Below are positions 10,681 to 20,868 of a stretch of DNA of 64,000 bases, in pieces. The notes beneath the pieces are model-generated. The model was not told the origin of the DNA and searched no databases. It was given only the letters and a program-made list of their open reading frames with translations. Origin of the DNA: Nemertoderma westbladi (lineage: Eukaryota > Xenacoelomorpha > Nemertodermatida > Nemertodermatidae); assembly GCA_032718475.1 (NCBI GenBank), contig JAUCBJ010002774.1, positions 1-64,000 on the forward strand, read 5' to 3'. Within the stretch, counting starts at the first letter, position 1. Each line of letters begins with the position of its first letter. The position numbers and the translations under genes are program-made.

Positions 10681-12620
10681 GTAGGTGGGGTAACTGGAAG
10701 GTGTGGTACATGGTAGGTGTGGTACATGGTAGGTGTGGTACCTGGTATGTGTGGTACCTGGTAGGTTTGGTACATGGTAGGTGTGGTACATGGCAGGTGT
10801 GGTACATGGTAGGTGTGGTACCTGGTATGTGTGGTACCTGGTAGGTTTGGTACTTGGTAGGTGTGGTACATGGTAGGTGTGGTACCTGGTAGGTTTGGTA
10901 CATGGTAGGTGTGGTACATGGTAGGTGTGGTACATGGTAGGTGTGGTACCTGGTAGGTTTGGTACATGGTAGGTGTGGTACATGGTAGGTGTGGTACATG
11001 GTAGGTGTGGTACATGGTAGGTGTGGTACATGGTAGGTGTGGTACATGGTAGGTGTGGTACCTGGTATGTGTGGTACCTGGTAGGTTTGGTACATGGTAG
11101 GTTTGGTACATGGCAGGTGTGGTACATGGTAGGTGTGGTACCTGGTATGTGTGGTACCTGGTAGGTTTGGTACATGGTAGGTGTGGTACATGGTAGGTGT
11201 GGTACATGGCAGGTGTGGTACCTGGTAGGTGTGGTACATGGTAGGTGTGGTACATGGTAGGTGTGGTACATGGTAGGTGTGGTACATGGTAGGTGTGGTA
11301 CATGGTAGGTGTGGTACATGGTATGTGTGGTACAGGGTAGGTGTGGTACATGGTAGGTGTGGTACATGGTAGGTGTGGTACATGGTAGGTGTGGTACATG
11401 GTAGGTGTGGTACCTGGTATGTGTGGTACCTGGTAGGTTTGGTACATGGTAGGTGTGGTACATGGTAGGTGTGGTACATGGTAGGTGTGGTACTTGGTAG
11501 GTGTGGTACCTGGTATGTGTGGTACCTAGTAGGTTTGGTACATGGTAGGTTTGGTACATGGTAGGTTTGGTACCTGGTAGGTGTGGTACATGGTAGGTGG
11601 GGTAATTGGTATGTGTGGTACATGGTAGGTGTGGTACCTGGTATGTGTGGTACCTGGTAGGTTTGGTACATGGTAGGTTTGGTACATGGCAGGTGTGGTA
11701 CATGGTAGGTGTGGTACCTGGTATGTGTGGTACCTGGTAGGTGTGGTACCTGGTATGTGTGGTACCAGGTAGGTGTGGTACCTGTAAGTGGTACCAGGTA
11801 GGTGTGGTACATGGTAGGTGTGGTACAGGGTAGGTGTGGTACATGGTAGGTGTGGTACATGGTAGGTTTGGTACATGGTAGGTGTGGTACATGGTAGGTG
11901 TGGTACCTGGTAGGTGTGGTACCTGGTAGGTGTGGTACATGGTAGGTGTGGTACCTGGTAGGTGTGGTACATGGTAGGTGTGGTACATAGTAGGTGTGGT
12001 ACATGGTAGGTGTGGTACATGGTAGGTGTGGTACCTGTAAGTGGTACCAGGTAGGTGTGGTACCTGGTAGGTGTGATACATGGTAGGTGTGGTACATGGT
12101 AGGTGTGGTACCTGGTATGTGTGGTACCAGGTAGGTGTGGTACATGGTAGGTGTGGTACATGGTAGGTGTGGTACATGGTAGGGTTGGTACATGGTAGGT
12201 GTGGTACCTGGTAGGTGTGGTACATGGTAGGTGTGGTACATGGTAGGTGTGGTACATGGTAGGTGTGGTACATGGTAGGTGTGGTACCTGGTAGGTGTGG
12301 TACCTGGTAGGTGTGGTACATGGTAGTTGTGGTACCAGGTAGGTGTGGTACAGGTACCTGGTAGGTGTGGTACATGGTAGGTGTGGTACATGGTATGTGT
12401 GGTACATGGTAGGTGTGGTACTTGGTAGGTGTGGTACATGGTAGGTGTGCTACCTGGTAGGTGTGGTACATGGTAGGTGTGGTACATGGTAGGTGTGGTA
12501 CATGGCAGGTGTGGTACCTGGTAGGTGTGGTACCTGGTAGGTGTGGTACATGGTAGGTGTGGTACATGGTAGGTGTGGTACCAGGTAGGTGTGGTACATG
12601 GTATGTGTGGTACCGGGTAG
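10681..12620 (+). repeat. 16-bp splice-donor-phased minisatellite, segment 1 (SF3B3 intron 2)
   Basis: About 121 tandem copies of GTAGGTGTGGTACATG with ACCTG/ACATG, GTATGT and GTTTGG variants. Unit 1 (GTAGGTGGGGTAACTG) starts exactly at the exon 2 donor and is the most diverged; unit 2 is GAAGGTGTGGTACATG. Each unit therefore contains a donor-like CATG|GTAGGT. Since 16 x 3 = 48, all frames can stay open for hundreds of codons (for example a [10 protein letters not shown] repeat on the minus strand); these are not genes. The array is interrupted by a LINE at 12621. Confidence 0.95.
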
Positions 12621-15600
12621 ATGAGTGTGTAGATTTCTTAAGCCCAGTGCTGACTGACTGCTTGGCCTACTGCTTGCCTACCGCTGTTACTGCTACTGAC
12701 CACAGGCTACTTTGATTTTGCATATGGGAAGGTGTTGTGGCTGCAATTTTACGTCGGGCAAATGCAAGACATGCGTTTGCGTTCGCGCAAAACGGGCCTG
12801 CGAAAACTGCGGTCCTGGTACAGCAGGGCGGTGCGAAAATCTATTCAGGAATGGTCATTCCTGTTCGCAGCCGACATCGTCGTCAACTGCTGACAACCAG
12901 GTGGCGCCGGCGCGCATATCTTCATCGCAACCGTTGGATCTTGACGTTAGGTCTCCAGATGAAACTCTAATTGATCTAGACTCGACCCTTGTTCCCAATG
13001 GGGCTGATCAAACAGACATCACAGCGTCTGACGTTGTGGTGAGCGAGGTCGTGGGATTCACAGCGGAGTTGAATGGCGCCGCAACGTCTACTGCACCCCC
13101 GTCAGGCGCCACCACGCCTTCGACGCCCCCATCAGTTGCCGCCATGTTTACGGCGCCCGCGTCAGGCGCCGCCATGTCTACGGCGCCCGCGTCAGGCGCC
13201 GCCGTGTCTACGGCGCCCGCGTCAGGCGCCGCCATGTCTACAACGCCCCCGTCGGACGCCGCCATGTCTACGACGCCCCCGTCAAGCGCCGCCATGTCTA
13301 CGGCGCCCGCGTCAGGTGTCGCCATGTCTACGACGCCCCCGTCAAGCGCCACCATGTCTACGACGCCCGCGTCAGGTGCCGCCATGTCTACGACGCCCCC
13401 GTCAAGCGCCGCCATGTCTACGACGCCCGCGTCAGGTGCCGCCATGTCTACGACGCCCCCGTCAAGCGCCGCCATGTCTACGACGCCCCCGTCAGGCGCC
13501 GCCATGTCTACGACGCCCCCGTCAGGCGCCGTCGCCGTCATGCCTACGACTCCCCCGTCTCGCGCCGTCCCCGACCTACCAGGATATCAACCCCGCGGCC
13601 TGGCGTTTAGTTGGAACGGAATACCCGGCGAGTTATTTGAAAGTCAATTAAAGGATGCGTATGACGAGGTTGTCCACTGGAAGCCGCATCTCTTCAATAT
13701 TCCTCGTACACAGGTCGGTCGGCAATTTATTTGCTCAATTACCAAACTTTTAAAGGCCTTCAGCGAGAAATCCAATCTAGAAGGGGTTGCTTTGCTAGCA
13801 GTTATGACAGCACCTAAACTACTATTACATGCCGCAGTCAAGGAACCAGATGGACATGGTGCCTTGGGTAGTATCAGCCAAACCCTTCGGAGACGACTCG
13901 AACTTTGGAACGAGGGCGACATTGGCGCTCTCTTAGACGAAGGGAGAGCACTCCAGGCCCGGAGTGTAGGAAATGGTGCTGTTAGGGTGGACTCTGATAA
14001 ACCCAGGAGGGACTTCGTGTCTCGGATGAACACGGGACGGATTTCCGCTGCAATGGATATACTAACGGATGGTAAGGGCGGTTCGGTTATGGGATTAACG
14101 GAATTGGTTGGGAATAAAACCGTTAAGGAGATCCTAAGGGAGAAACATCCAGCGCCTGCAAGTGTCGATCCGTCACTAATCGAATCAGCATGGGGGGACA
14201 CTGTCAGTTTTCACCCGGCAATTTTCGACGCGATTAGGGGTGAGGCAATTCTGTCCGCATCCCTCCACACTCGGGGAACACCTGGTCCATCTGGCATCGA
14301 CGCCGATGGATGGAGACGCATGCTTACGGCATTTGGATCCACATCAAACGACCTGCGAAACGCGGTGGCCGCGGTTACGAGACGCCTTTGTACCGAATAC
14401 GTTGACCCCAAGAGTATTTCCCCACTCAATGCATGTCGACTGGTGCCCCTGGATAAAACACCCGGCGTCCGACCGATTGGTGTAGGAGAAGTACTGAGAA
14501 GGATAATAGGGAAGTCGATAATGACATGTACCAGGGTAGACCTGGAAGCAGTGGCCGGTAATACCCAGTTGTGCGTGGGGCAGCTTGGAGGAATCGAGCA
14601 TGCCATTCATGCTTTGCGTGACCAATACAACACCACCGAGTGCGAAGGAATCCTATCGATAGATGCAACAAACGCATTCAATGCATTGAACAGACAACTC
14701 GCGTTGTTAAACATTAAACATGTATGTCCTGCATTGTCAACAGTCCTGGTGAACACCTATCGAGAACCAACCCCACTGTTCGTGGACAAAGAGATCATGT
14801 GGTCTGAGGAGGGTACCACCCAGGGAGATCCGCTCGCCATGGCAATGTATGGCTCTGGTACACTGCCAATGGTAAAGAACCTCGTAATGATAGGCGCACA
14901 GACCGTATCAGCGGAGAACGAGGGCAAGCAGTCCATGGAAACAATGGGTGCGGTTGGAGACCCAGGGGACAGACAGGCGGACCATGACTACCCATGCGGT
15001 GGAGACCAACAAAATGCCAATCGAAGGGGTGGTTCTCTCATCCAAAAATGGTTCGCAGACGATGGGAATGTCGCCGGCGGACTCATAAGGCTAAGAGAGT
15101 ACTGGGAGAAGGTCAATGAAATCGGTCCAGGGTATGGCTACTTCCCCAACCCGGTAAAATCCTATCTGATTGTAAAGGACGAGCACAGAGAGCAGGCTGA
15201 GAAGATATTTGCAGGAACCGGCATAAAATTGACTGATGGTCACAGGGTGCTAGGATCAGTTATTGGTTCAGAGAACGCATGCAACAAATTCATATTGGAG
15301 CGTGTTGACAAACTGTGTGAGCAATTGGCGCGATTAAACGAGTTCGCAGTTACTGCTCCCCATCCAGCATATAGTTGCCTCATAAATGGTCTACAGTCAA
15401 AGTCTACTTACCTCTCCCGAACCACCCCACATTTCGTAGATAACTTGGACAACGTGGAGAAATACATAGTGGACCACCTCATACCTACACTGACCGGACG
15501 GGCCCCTCCAGGCGAAATCGAGAGGAAGTTGCTCGCTCTTCCTGTAAGGGAGGGCGGCCTTGCAATATACCAACCACAGGACCTGCGGGAGAGTTACCAT

Positions 15601-16721
15601 TCATCGAGGAGGATCTGTGAACCTCTCGATTCCATCGGGGTCGGAACGGCCCGACCACGCGAGGCACAGAGGCTTATTGTACGTGAAGTGGTGGGGGAAA
15701 GGGAGGAGTACGTGAAAGCGAAGACGGCGGATGTAAACAGACAGTTGTCAGACGACTCCAAGTACCTCCGGGCACTAACACAGGAGAAAGGTGCTTCATC
15801 GTGGCTAACAGCCTTACCAATCCTCAAGTACGGGTTCGCCCTACACAAAACAGCATTTCGGGATGCCCTGTGCTTGAGGTATGGTTGGTTGCCACCAAAG
15901 CTCCCCTCCCACTGTGTATGTGGAGTTGCATTCTCCATCTCGCATTCGCTGCACTGTCCGACAGGGGGATACCCCAGTATTCGCCATAACGAGGTACGGG
16001 ACTATTTAGCTGAGTTGCTCAACGAGGTGGCCCATGACGTGGAGAGTGAACCCGGTCTACAACAAGTAGAGAGCGAGGAATTTCGGCTGGCGAGCACCTC
16101 AAGGGACCCGGATGCGCGGCTGGATGTAGCAGCGTGCGGGGTCTGGGGCGGGAGGTTCGAGAAAGTATACGTGGACGTAAAGATATTCAACCCGCTGTGC
16201 TCCTCTAACCCCCGTTCCATTTCGTCCGCGTATCAGAAGCACGAGAGGGAGAAACGACGAAAATACGAGGAGAGGATAAATGAGATCGAGCATGGAGGTT
16301 TCTGCCCGTTCATCATGGCTACCACAGGGGGCGCTAGCAGAAGCGCGCATGCGCTCATAAATCGAATATCGCTCCTCTCAGTCAAGCGGGATTCTCCCTA
16401 TTCGCAGACCGTGTCTCTCGTGCGGACGAAGTTAAACTTTGCCCTGCTGCGGTCCGCTCTAATGTGTCTGAGGGGCGCCCGCACACCAAAGACCCGGCGG
16501 TCCACACAATCGCTGAGGGAAACCGGTATCCTCTGCGCGGTAGCCGAAGGTCTGGAGGTGCGGGCGTAGGCGAATGTGGGACTGGCTTACTTTTTTTTTA
16601 TTGGTGGAGGGTACTACACAATTCGATGGCCTAGTAAATTTATCTATCTTATGTCCAATGTGCAGAGCAGTATTATTGATATGAAAATATAAATAAACGT
16701 ACGATGTGTAAAAAAAAAAAA
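12621..16721 (+). mobile_element. Full-length non-LTR retrotransposon with restriction-like endonuclease
   Basis: A 4.1-kb insertion splitting the 16-bp array. The 9-bp sequence ACCGGGTAG is present at 12612-12620 and again at 16721-16729, after a poly(A) tail (16710-16721), which fits a target-site duplication of 8-9 bp. The 5' UTR is about 91 nt, then one long intact ORF, then a 3' UTR of about 140 nt with AATAAA near 16691. The intact ORF, intact ends and undecayed duplication indicate a recent insertion, in the same orientation as SF3B3. Confidence 0.9.
12712..16569 (+). CDS. LINE ORF: CXC-type Cys-rich domain, reverse transcriptase, CCHC knuckle, PD-(D/E)XK nuclease
   Basis: 1285 codons, no interruptions. 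Residues 8-43 are a Cys-rich motif (CCGCNF..GKCKTCVC...CENCGPG..GRCEN) resembling CXC-type zinc-binding domains. About 110-285 is low-complexity, with roughly 15 ten-residue repeats of the form SGAAMSTTPP encoded by a 30-bp repeat. The reverse transcriptase follows: SIDATNAFN near 649 (catalytic D651), TTQGDPLAMAMYG, and FADDGN at 781. C-terminally CVC...HSLHC (about 1068-1082) is a zinc knuckle, RHN at 1091-1093, and DARLD (1134-1138) with VDVK (1154-1157) form a restriction-like endonuclease as in R2/NeSL-type elements, although the R2 spacing differs. No apurinic endonuclease domain. The protein would perform target-primed reverse transcription. The Met at 12712 gives the longest frame; a second Met at 12724 lies nearer the Cys domain. 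Confidence 0.88.
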   Translation: MILHMGRCCGCNFTSGKCKTCVCVRAKRACENCGPGTAGRCENLFRNGHSCSQPTSSSTADNQVAPARISSSQPLDLDVRSPDETLIDLDSTLVPNGADQTDITASDVVVSEVVGFTAELNGAATSTAPPSGATTPSTPPSVAAMFTAPASGAAMSTAPASGAAVSTAPASGAAMSTTPPSDAAMSTTPPSSAAMSTAPASGVAMSTTPPSSATMSTTPASGAAMSTTPPSSAAMSTTPASGAAMSTTPPSSAAMSTTPPSGAAMSTTPPSGAVAVMPTTPPSRAVPDLPGYQPRGLAFSWNGIPGELFESQLKDAYDEVVHWKPHLFNIPRTQVGRQFICSITKLLKAFSEKSNLEGVALLAVMTAPKLLLHAAVKEPDGHGALGSISQTLRRRLELWNEGDIGALLDEGRALQARSVGNGAVRVDSDKPRRDFVSRMNTGRISAAMDILTDGKGGSVMGLTELVGNKTVKEILREKHPAPASVDPSLIESAWGDTVSFHPAIFDAIRGEAILSASLHTRGTPGPSGIDADGWRRMLTAFGSTSNDLRNAVAAVTRRLCTEYVDPKSISPLNACRLVPLDKTPGVRPIGVGEVLRRIIGKSIMTCTRVDLEAVAGNTQLCVGQLGGIEHAIHALRDQYNTTECEGILSIDATNAFNALNRQLALLNIKHVCPALSTVLVNTYREPTPLFVDKEIMWSEEGTTQGDPLAMAMYGSGTLPMVKNLVMIGAQTVSAENEGKQSMETMGAVGDPGDRQADHDYPCGGDQQNANRRGGSLIQKWFADDGNVAGGLIRLREYWEKVNEIGPGYGYFPNPVKSYLIVKDEHREQAEKIFAGTGIKLTDGHRVLGSVIGSENACNKFILERVDKLCEQLARLNEFAVTAPHPAYSCLINGLQSKSTYLSRTTPHFVDNLDNVEKYIVDHLIPTLTGRAPPGEIERKLLALPVREGGLAIYQPQDLRESYHSSRRICEPLDSIGVGTARPREAQRLIVREVVGEREEYVKAKTADVNRQLSDDSKYLRALTQEKGASSWLTALPILKYGFALHKTAFRDALCLRYGWLPPKLPSHCVCGVAFSISHSLHCPTGGYPSIRHNEVRDYLAELLNEVAHDVESEPGLQQVESEEFRLASTSRDPDARLDVAACGVWGGRFEKVYVDVKIFNPLCSSNPRSISSAYQKHEREKRRKYEERINEIEHGGFCPFIMATTGGASRSAHALINRISLLSVKRDSPYSQTVSLVRTKLNFALLRSALMCLRGARTPKTRRSTQSLRETGILCAVAEGLEVRA

Positions 16722-18352
16722 CCGGGTAGGTTTGGTACAGGGTAGGTGTGGTACCTGGTAGGTGTGGTACATGGTAGGTGTGGTACCTGGTAGGTGTGGT
16801 ACATGATAGGTGTGGTACCTGGTAGGTGTGGTACATGTTAGGTGTGGTACATGGTAGGTGTGGTACAGGGTAGGTGTGGTACCTGGTAGGTGTGGTACAT
16901 GGTAGGTTTGGTACATGGTAGGTGTGGTACATGGTAGGTGTGGTACCTGGTAGGTTTGGTACATGGTAGGTGTGGTACAGGGTAGGTGTGGTACATGGTA
17001 GGTGTGGTACCTGGTATGTGTGGTACCTGGTAGGTGTGGTACCTGGTAGGTGTGGTACATGGTAGGTATGGTACCGGGTAGGTGTGGTACCTGGTAGGTG
17101 TGGTACATGGTAGGTGTGGTACATGGTGGTAGGTGTGGTACTTGGTAGGTGTGGTACATGGTAGGTGTGGTACATGGTAGGTGTGGTACTTAGTAGGTGT
17201 GGTACATGGTAGGTGTGGTACCTGGTATGTGTGGTACTTCGTAGGTATGGTACATGGTAGGTGTGGTACATGGTAGGTGTGGTACCTGGTATGTGTGGTA
17301 CTTCGTAGGTGTGGTACATGGTAGGTGTGGTACATGGTAGGTGTGGTACATTGTAGGTGTGGTACCTGGTAGGTGTGGTACATGATAGGTGTGGTACATG
17401 GTAGGTGTCGTACATGGTAGGTGTGGTACATGGTAGGTGTGGTACATGGTGGTAGGTGTGGTACTTGGTAGGTGTGGTACATGGTAGGTGTGGTACATGG
17501 TAGGTGTGGTACTTGGTAGGTGTGGTACATGGTAGGTGTGGTGCATGGTAGGTGTGGTACCTGGTATGTGTGGTGCATGGTAGGTGTGGTACCTGGTATG
17601 TGTGGTACTTGGTAGGTGTGGTACATGGTAGGTGTGGTACATGGTAGGTGTGGTACATTGTAGGTGTGGTACCTGGTAGGTGTGGTACATGATAGGTGTG
17701 GTACATGGTAGGTGTCGTACATGGTAGGTGTGGTACCTGGTAGGCGTGGGACCTGGTAGGTGTGGTGCATGGTAGGTGTGGTATATGGTAGGTGCGGTAC
17801 ATGGTAGGTGTGGTACATGGTAGGTGTGGTACCAGGTAGGTGTGGTACATGGTATGTGTGGTACCGGGTAGGTGTGGTACCTGGTAGGTGTGGTACCTGG
17901 TATGTGTGGTACATGGTATGTGTGGTACCGGGTAGGTGTGGTACCTGGTAGGTGTGGTACATGGTAGGTGTGGTACATGGTGGTAGGTGTGGTACTTGGT
18001 AGGTGTGGTACATGGTAGGTGTGGTACATGGTAGGTGTGGTACTTGGTAGGTGTGGTACATGGTAGGTGTGGTACCTGGTATGTGTGGTACTTCGTAGGT
18101 GTGGTACATGGTAGGTGTGGTACCTGGTATGTGTGGTACTTCGTAGGTGTGGTACATGGTAGGTGTGGTACATGGTAGGTGTGGTACATTGTAGGTGTGG
18201 TACCTGGTAGGTGTGGTACATGATAGGTGTGGTACATGGTAGGTGTCGTACATGGTAGGTGTGGTACCTGGTAGATGTGGTACCTGGTAGGTGTGGTACA
18301 TGGTAGGCGTGGGACCTGGTAGGTGTGGTGCATGGTAGGTGTAGGTGTCCTG
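16722..18352 (+). repeat. 16-bp splice-donor-phased minisatellite, segment 2
   Basis: About 100 copies of the same GTAGGTGTGGTACATG unit resume directly after the LINE's duplicated target. Variants include GGTGGTAGG insertions and ACTTCGTAGG. Longer blocks are repeated (for example around 17100-17560 and 17960-18250), which shows unequal exchange within the array. Confidence 0.94.
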
Positions 18353-18869
18353 CCTGCCAAGTACCTAACTGATCTAGACTTTGCTGATGACTTAGGAGTA
18401 CTCTCAGAATCACTAGAGGGAGCCCAACGGCTCCTCAGCTCATTAGAACATGCTGCTTCTAGTGTTGGTCTTTTTATTAACTCCAGAAAGACCAAAATTT
18501 TGACAGTTAACTTTGAAAGTCCTCAGCAAGTCTCTGATCGGATGAGCATAAGCTCAAAGGATGGTATGCTTGAGCATGTGGATGACTTCTGTTACCTGGG
18601 ATCATGGATCCGGAAAGTCAGGCGAGGACCTTCGAATACGTAAGGGAAAGGCATGGGCAGCCTTAAATAGGCTTTCCAGGATTTGGAAGTCACCGAGAAT
18701 TAATCGGAAACTTAAGGTCCGGTTATTTAGAGCAGCAGTAGTTCCAGTACTCCTCTATGGGAGTCTATGCTGGGCTCTAACTGCTGAGGACACCAAATCT
18801 CTGGATGGCACATTCACAAGAATGCTACGCCGGGTTCATTGTGCCAAGTTCAATGCACACATCTCCAAC
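18353..18869 (+). pseudogene. Internal fragment of an RTE-like reverse transcriptase inside the array
   Basis: 517 bp nearly identical to the RT domain of the element at 33.6-35.6 kb, including LTDLDFADDL and SVGLFINSRKTKI. One extra A near 18618 shifts the frame. It begins mid-protein (PAKYLTDLD) and stops mid-protein (NAHISN), with 16-bp array directly on both sides, so both element ends are missing. No target duplication or tail was seen. Confidence 0.85.
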
Positions 18870-19305
18870 ATGGTGGGGTACATGCACATGGCAGGTGTGG
18901 TACGTGTTAGATGTGGTACCTGGTAGGTGTGGTACATGGTAGGTGTGGTACTTGGTAGGTGTAGTACATGGTAGGTGTGGTACATGGTAGGTGTGGTACC
19001 TGGTAGGTGTGGTACATGGTAGGTGTGGTACATGGTAGGTGTGGTACATGGTAGGTGTGGTACATTGTAGGTGTGGTACCTGGTATATAGGTGTGGTACA
19101 TGGTTGGTGTGGTACATGGTAGGTGTGGTACTTGATAGGTGTGGTACTTGATAGGTGTGGTACTTGGTAGGTGTGGTACATAGCTGTGGTACAAAGATGT
19201 AGTACAGCTGGTAGGTGTTGTACCTTGTAGGTGTGGTATATGTAAGGTGTGGTACGTGTTGTTAGATGTGGTACCTGCCTGGTAGGTGTGATACATGTTA
19301 TATGT
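18870..19305 (+). repeat. 16-bp splice-donor-phased minisatellite, segment 3
   Basis: About 27 further copies, more diverged toward the distal end (TATATAGG, CTTGATAGG and CGTGTTAG variants) before the array fades at about 19305. Greater divergence at the edge is typical of minisatellite ends. Confidence 0.9.
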
Positions 19306-19379
19306 GTTATATCAAAAGTCAGTATATATTTAATGATTTCAAGATAACTGGCAACATATAAGAAACTTAGCAAACCAAT

Positions 19380-20280
19380 GTGCTTCAAACCGCAACAAAT
19401 TCTGTAATACACTGAAAGCAGAAGATAGGATGGAAATTCCTATGTCAAATGGGGACAATCTAGTTGGTCATTATAAAAACCGTTTCAGTCTCTTAGATTA
19501 TTGGGCCTTGGATAGGACTCTTAGATTGAATGATTTGAGAGATCTCCAATGTGTTTCAATGCAAAAAGTTTCGATGTATAAAGTGCTATACTCACACCTC
19601 ACTTCACAATGGGAAGGCGGCTGACAGTGACTGTCTTACATCTGAACACTTATCATTCACTTTCGGATGTTCGTCAGGGTGGGGTACTCTCCCCGTATCT
19701 CTTCAATATTAATTTATTGGAACTCTTTAGCACCTTAGAAAAATCCGGGCTGGGTTTACATAGGACGAGAGGGATACCCTGCACTATGCTATGGCGATGA
19801 CATTTTATTAATGGCGAACCTCAGGAGTAACATTGAAGAACAATTGAGGATATGCCAAAAATATTTTGGAGAATTTAACCTACTTCTTAGGTTAGAAAGG
19901 TCACGATTTGTGATCTGTACCGCGCAGTCAGCTGGGAGCACCAGTGAAGCAAATGACGGCCTGAAGTTCAACGATGATAAAGCCGCGATTCTGTCGGTTT
20001 TTCGGTCTGCCATTTCCGGCGACAAAGCAAAACATCATGGACCACTTTTTGCACAAAATCCCGTCGAACGTAGCCAAAGTTAATACACGTGGCGAGAGTG
20101 TTGATTCTGTTCCTCTATCGATCTCATCATTAATCTGGCGTAAAGTCTGTGCTCCTTCAATTCTATATGGGGTCCCATTTTTATTATTAGAAACGTTGAG
20201 TAAGAAATGGCGCAAATCGATGCGATCATTATTGGTTGTTGGTAATTTTGTATCTAATGAAACACTTTCCAATTTTTAAG
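19380..20280 (+). pseudogene. Decayed non-LTR reverse transcriptase
   Basis: Plus-strand pieces in shifting frames recover RT motifs: VRQGGVLSPYLFNI from about 19665, CYGDDILLMA around 19785-19815 (the catalytic YGDD, with a frameshift just before it), and a LINE-like C-terminal stretch with APSILYGVPF near 20150. A second frame change lies near 20070. The element is 5' truncated, and neither a tail nor target duplication was recognised. It lies in SF3B3 intron 2, downstream of the minisatellite. Confidence 0.65.
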
Positions 20281-20868
20281 ACTCGCAATTTCGATACACT
20301 CATATACATCATACCTATATGCGGACCATATACTCAGCTTTCAACTCTTCAAATAGAAAGATGACATTTGTATTCAGCTATCTACTTGTGCGACATATAT
20401 AGCAGGTGTAATAAAAGATGAAAATGTTGGATGACTATGAGATTGGCGCTTTCAAACTCGGAGCGCCATGTTTACTCTCATTAGCAAACAATAGAAAATC
20501 TAATGTAAAATAAATTGTGAAAAATTTTCATCCACCAAGTTTATCTTTTCTAGATAACTTTAATTGTTCATAATTTAAATTTAGTCCTAAATTATAGGAC
20601 TCACTAAAAAATCTCACGAAATTCAAATATTGTTACAATTCTCAAAACTTTGATTTGATATTAAAATACAGACAGATATAGGTTTTTGTAGAAAGATTCT
20701 CTGATTAACGCATTTCATAGGGAGTAAAACCCTTTGAAAGGTTGATGTTATTGTGTTTTTCGGTTAAACACAATATTCGGACATTTCGTCATAATTTACA
20801 ACGTAGTTTCTAAACAATCTTTGAATAATAATTTATAAAAATAGTATATTGTATTAACAATAATCATG
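20281..20868. other. AT-rich intronic sequence, nothing recognised
   Basis: Part of SF3B3 intron 2. No coding region, tandem array or inverted repeat was seen. Confidence 0.5.

Noticed and set aside
10551-12567. Open frames of up to 636 codons on the minus strand reading [16 protein letters not shown] repeats
   Set aside because: Translation of the 16-bp array, antisense to SF3B3; no start context, domain or splice structure, and the same occurs in all frames.
13008-13541. Minus-strand open frame with AAPDGGVVDM repeats
   Set aside because: Antisense shadow of the 30-bp coding repeat in the LINE ORF.
16459-18495. 678-codon minus-strand open frame across array, LINE 3' end and LINE fragment
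   Set aside because: It joins translated minisatellite to antisense LINE sequence; not a gene.
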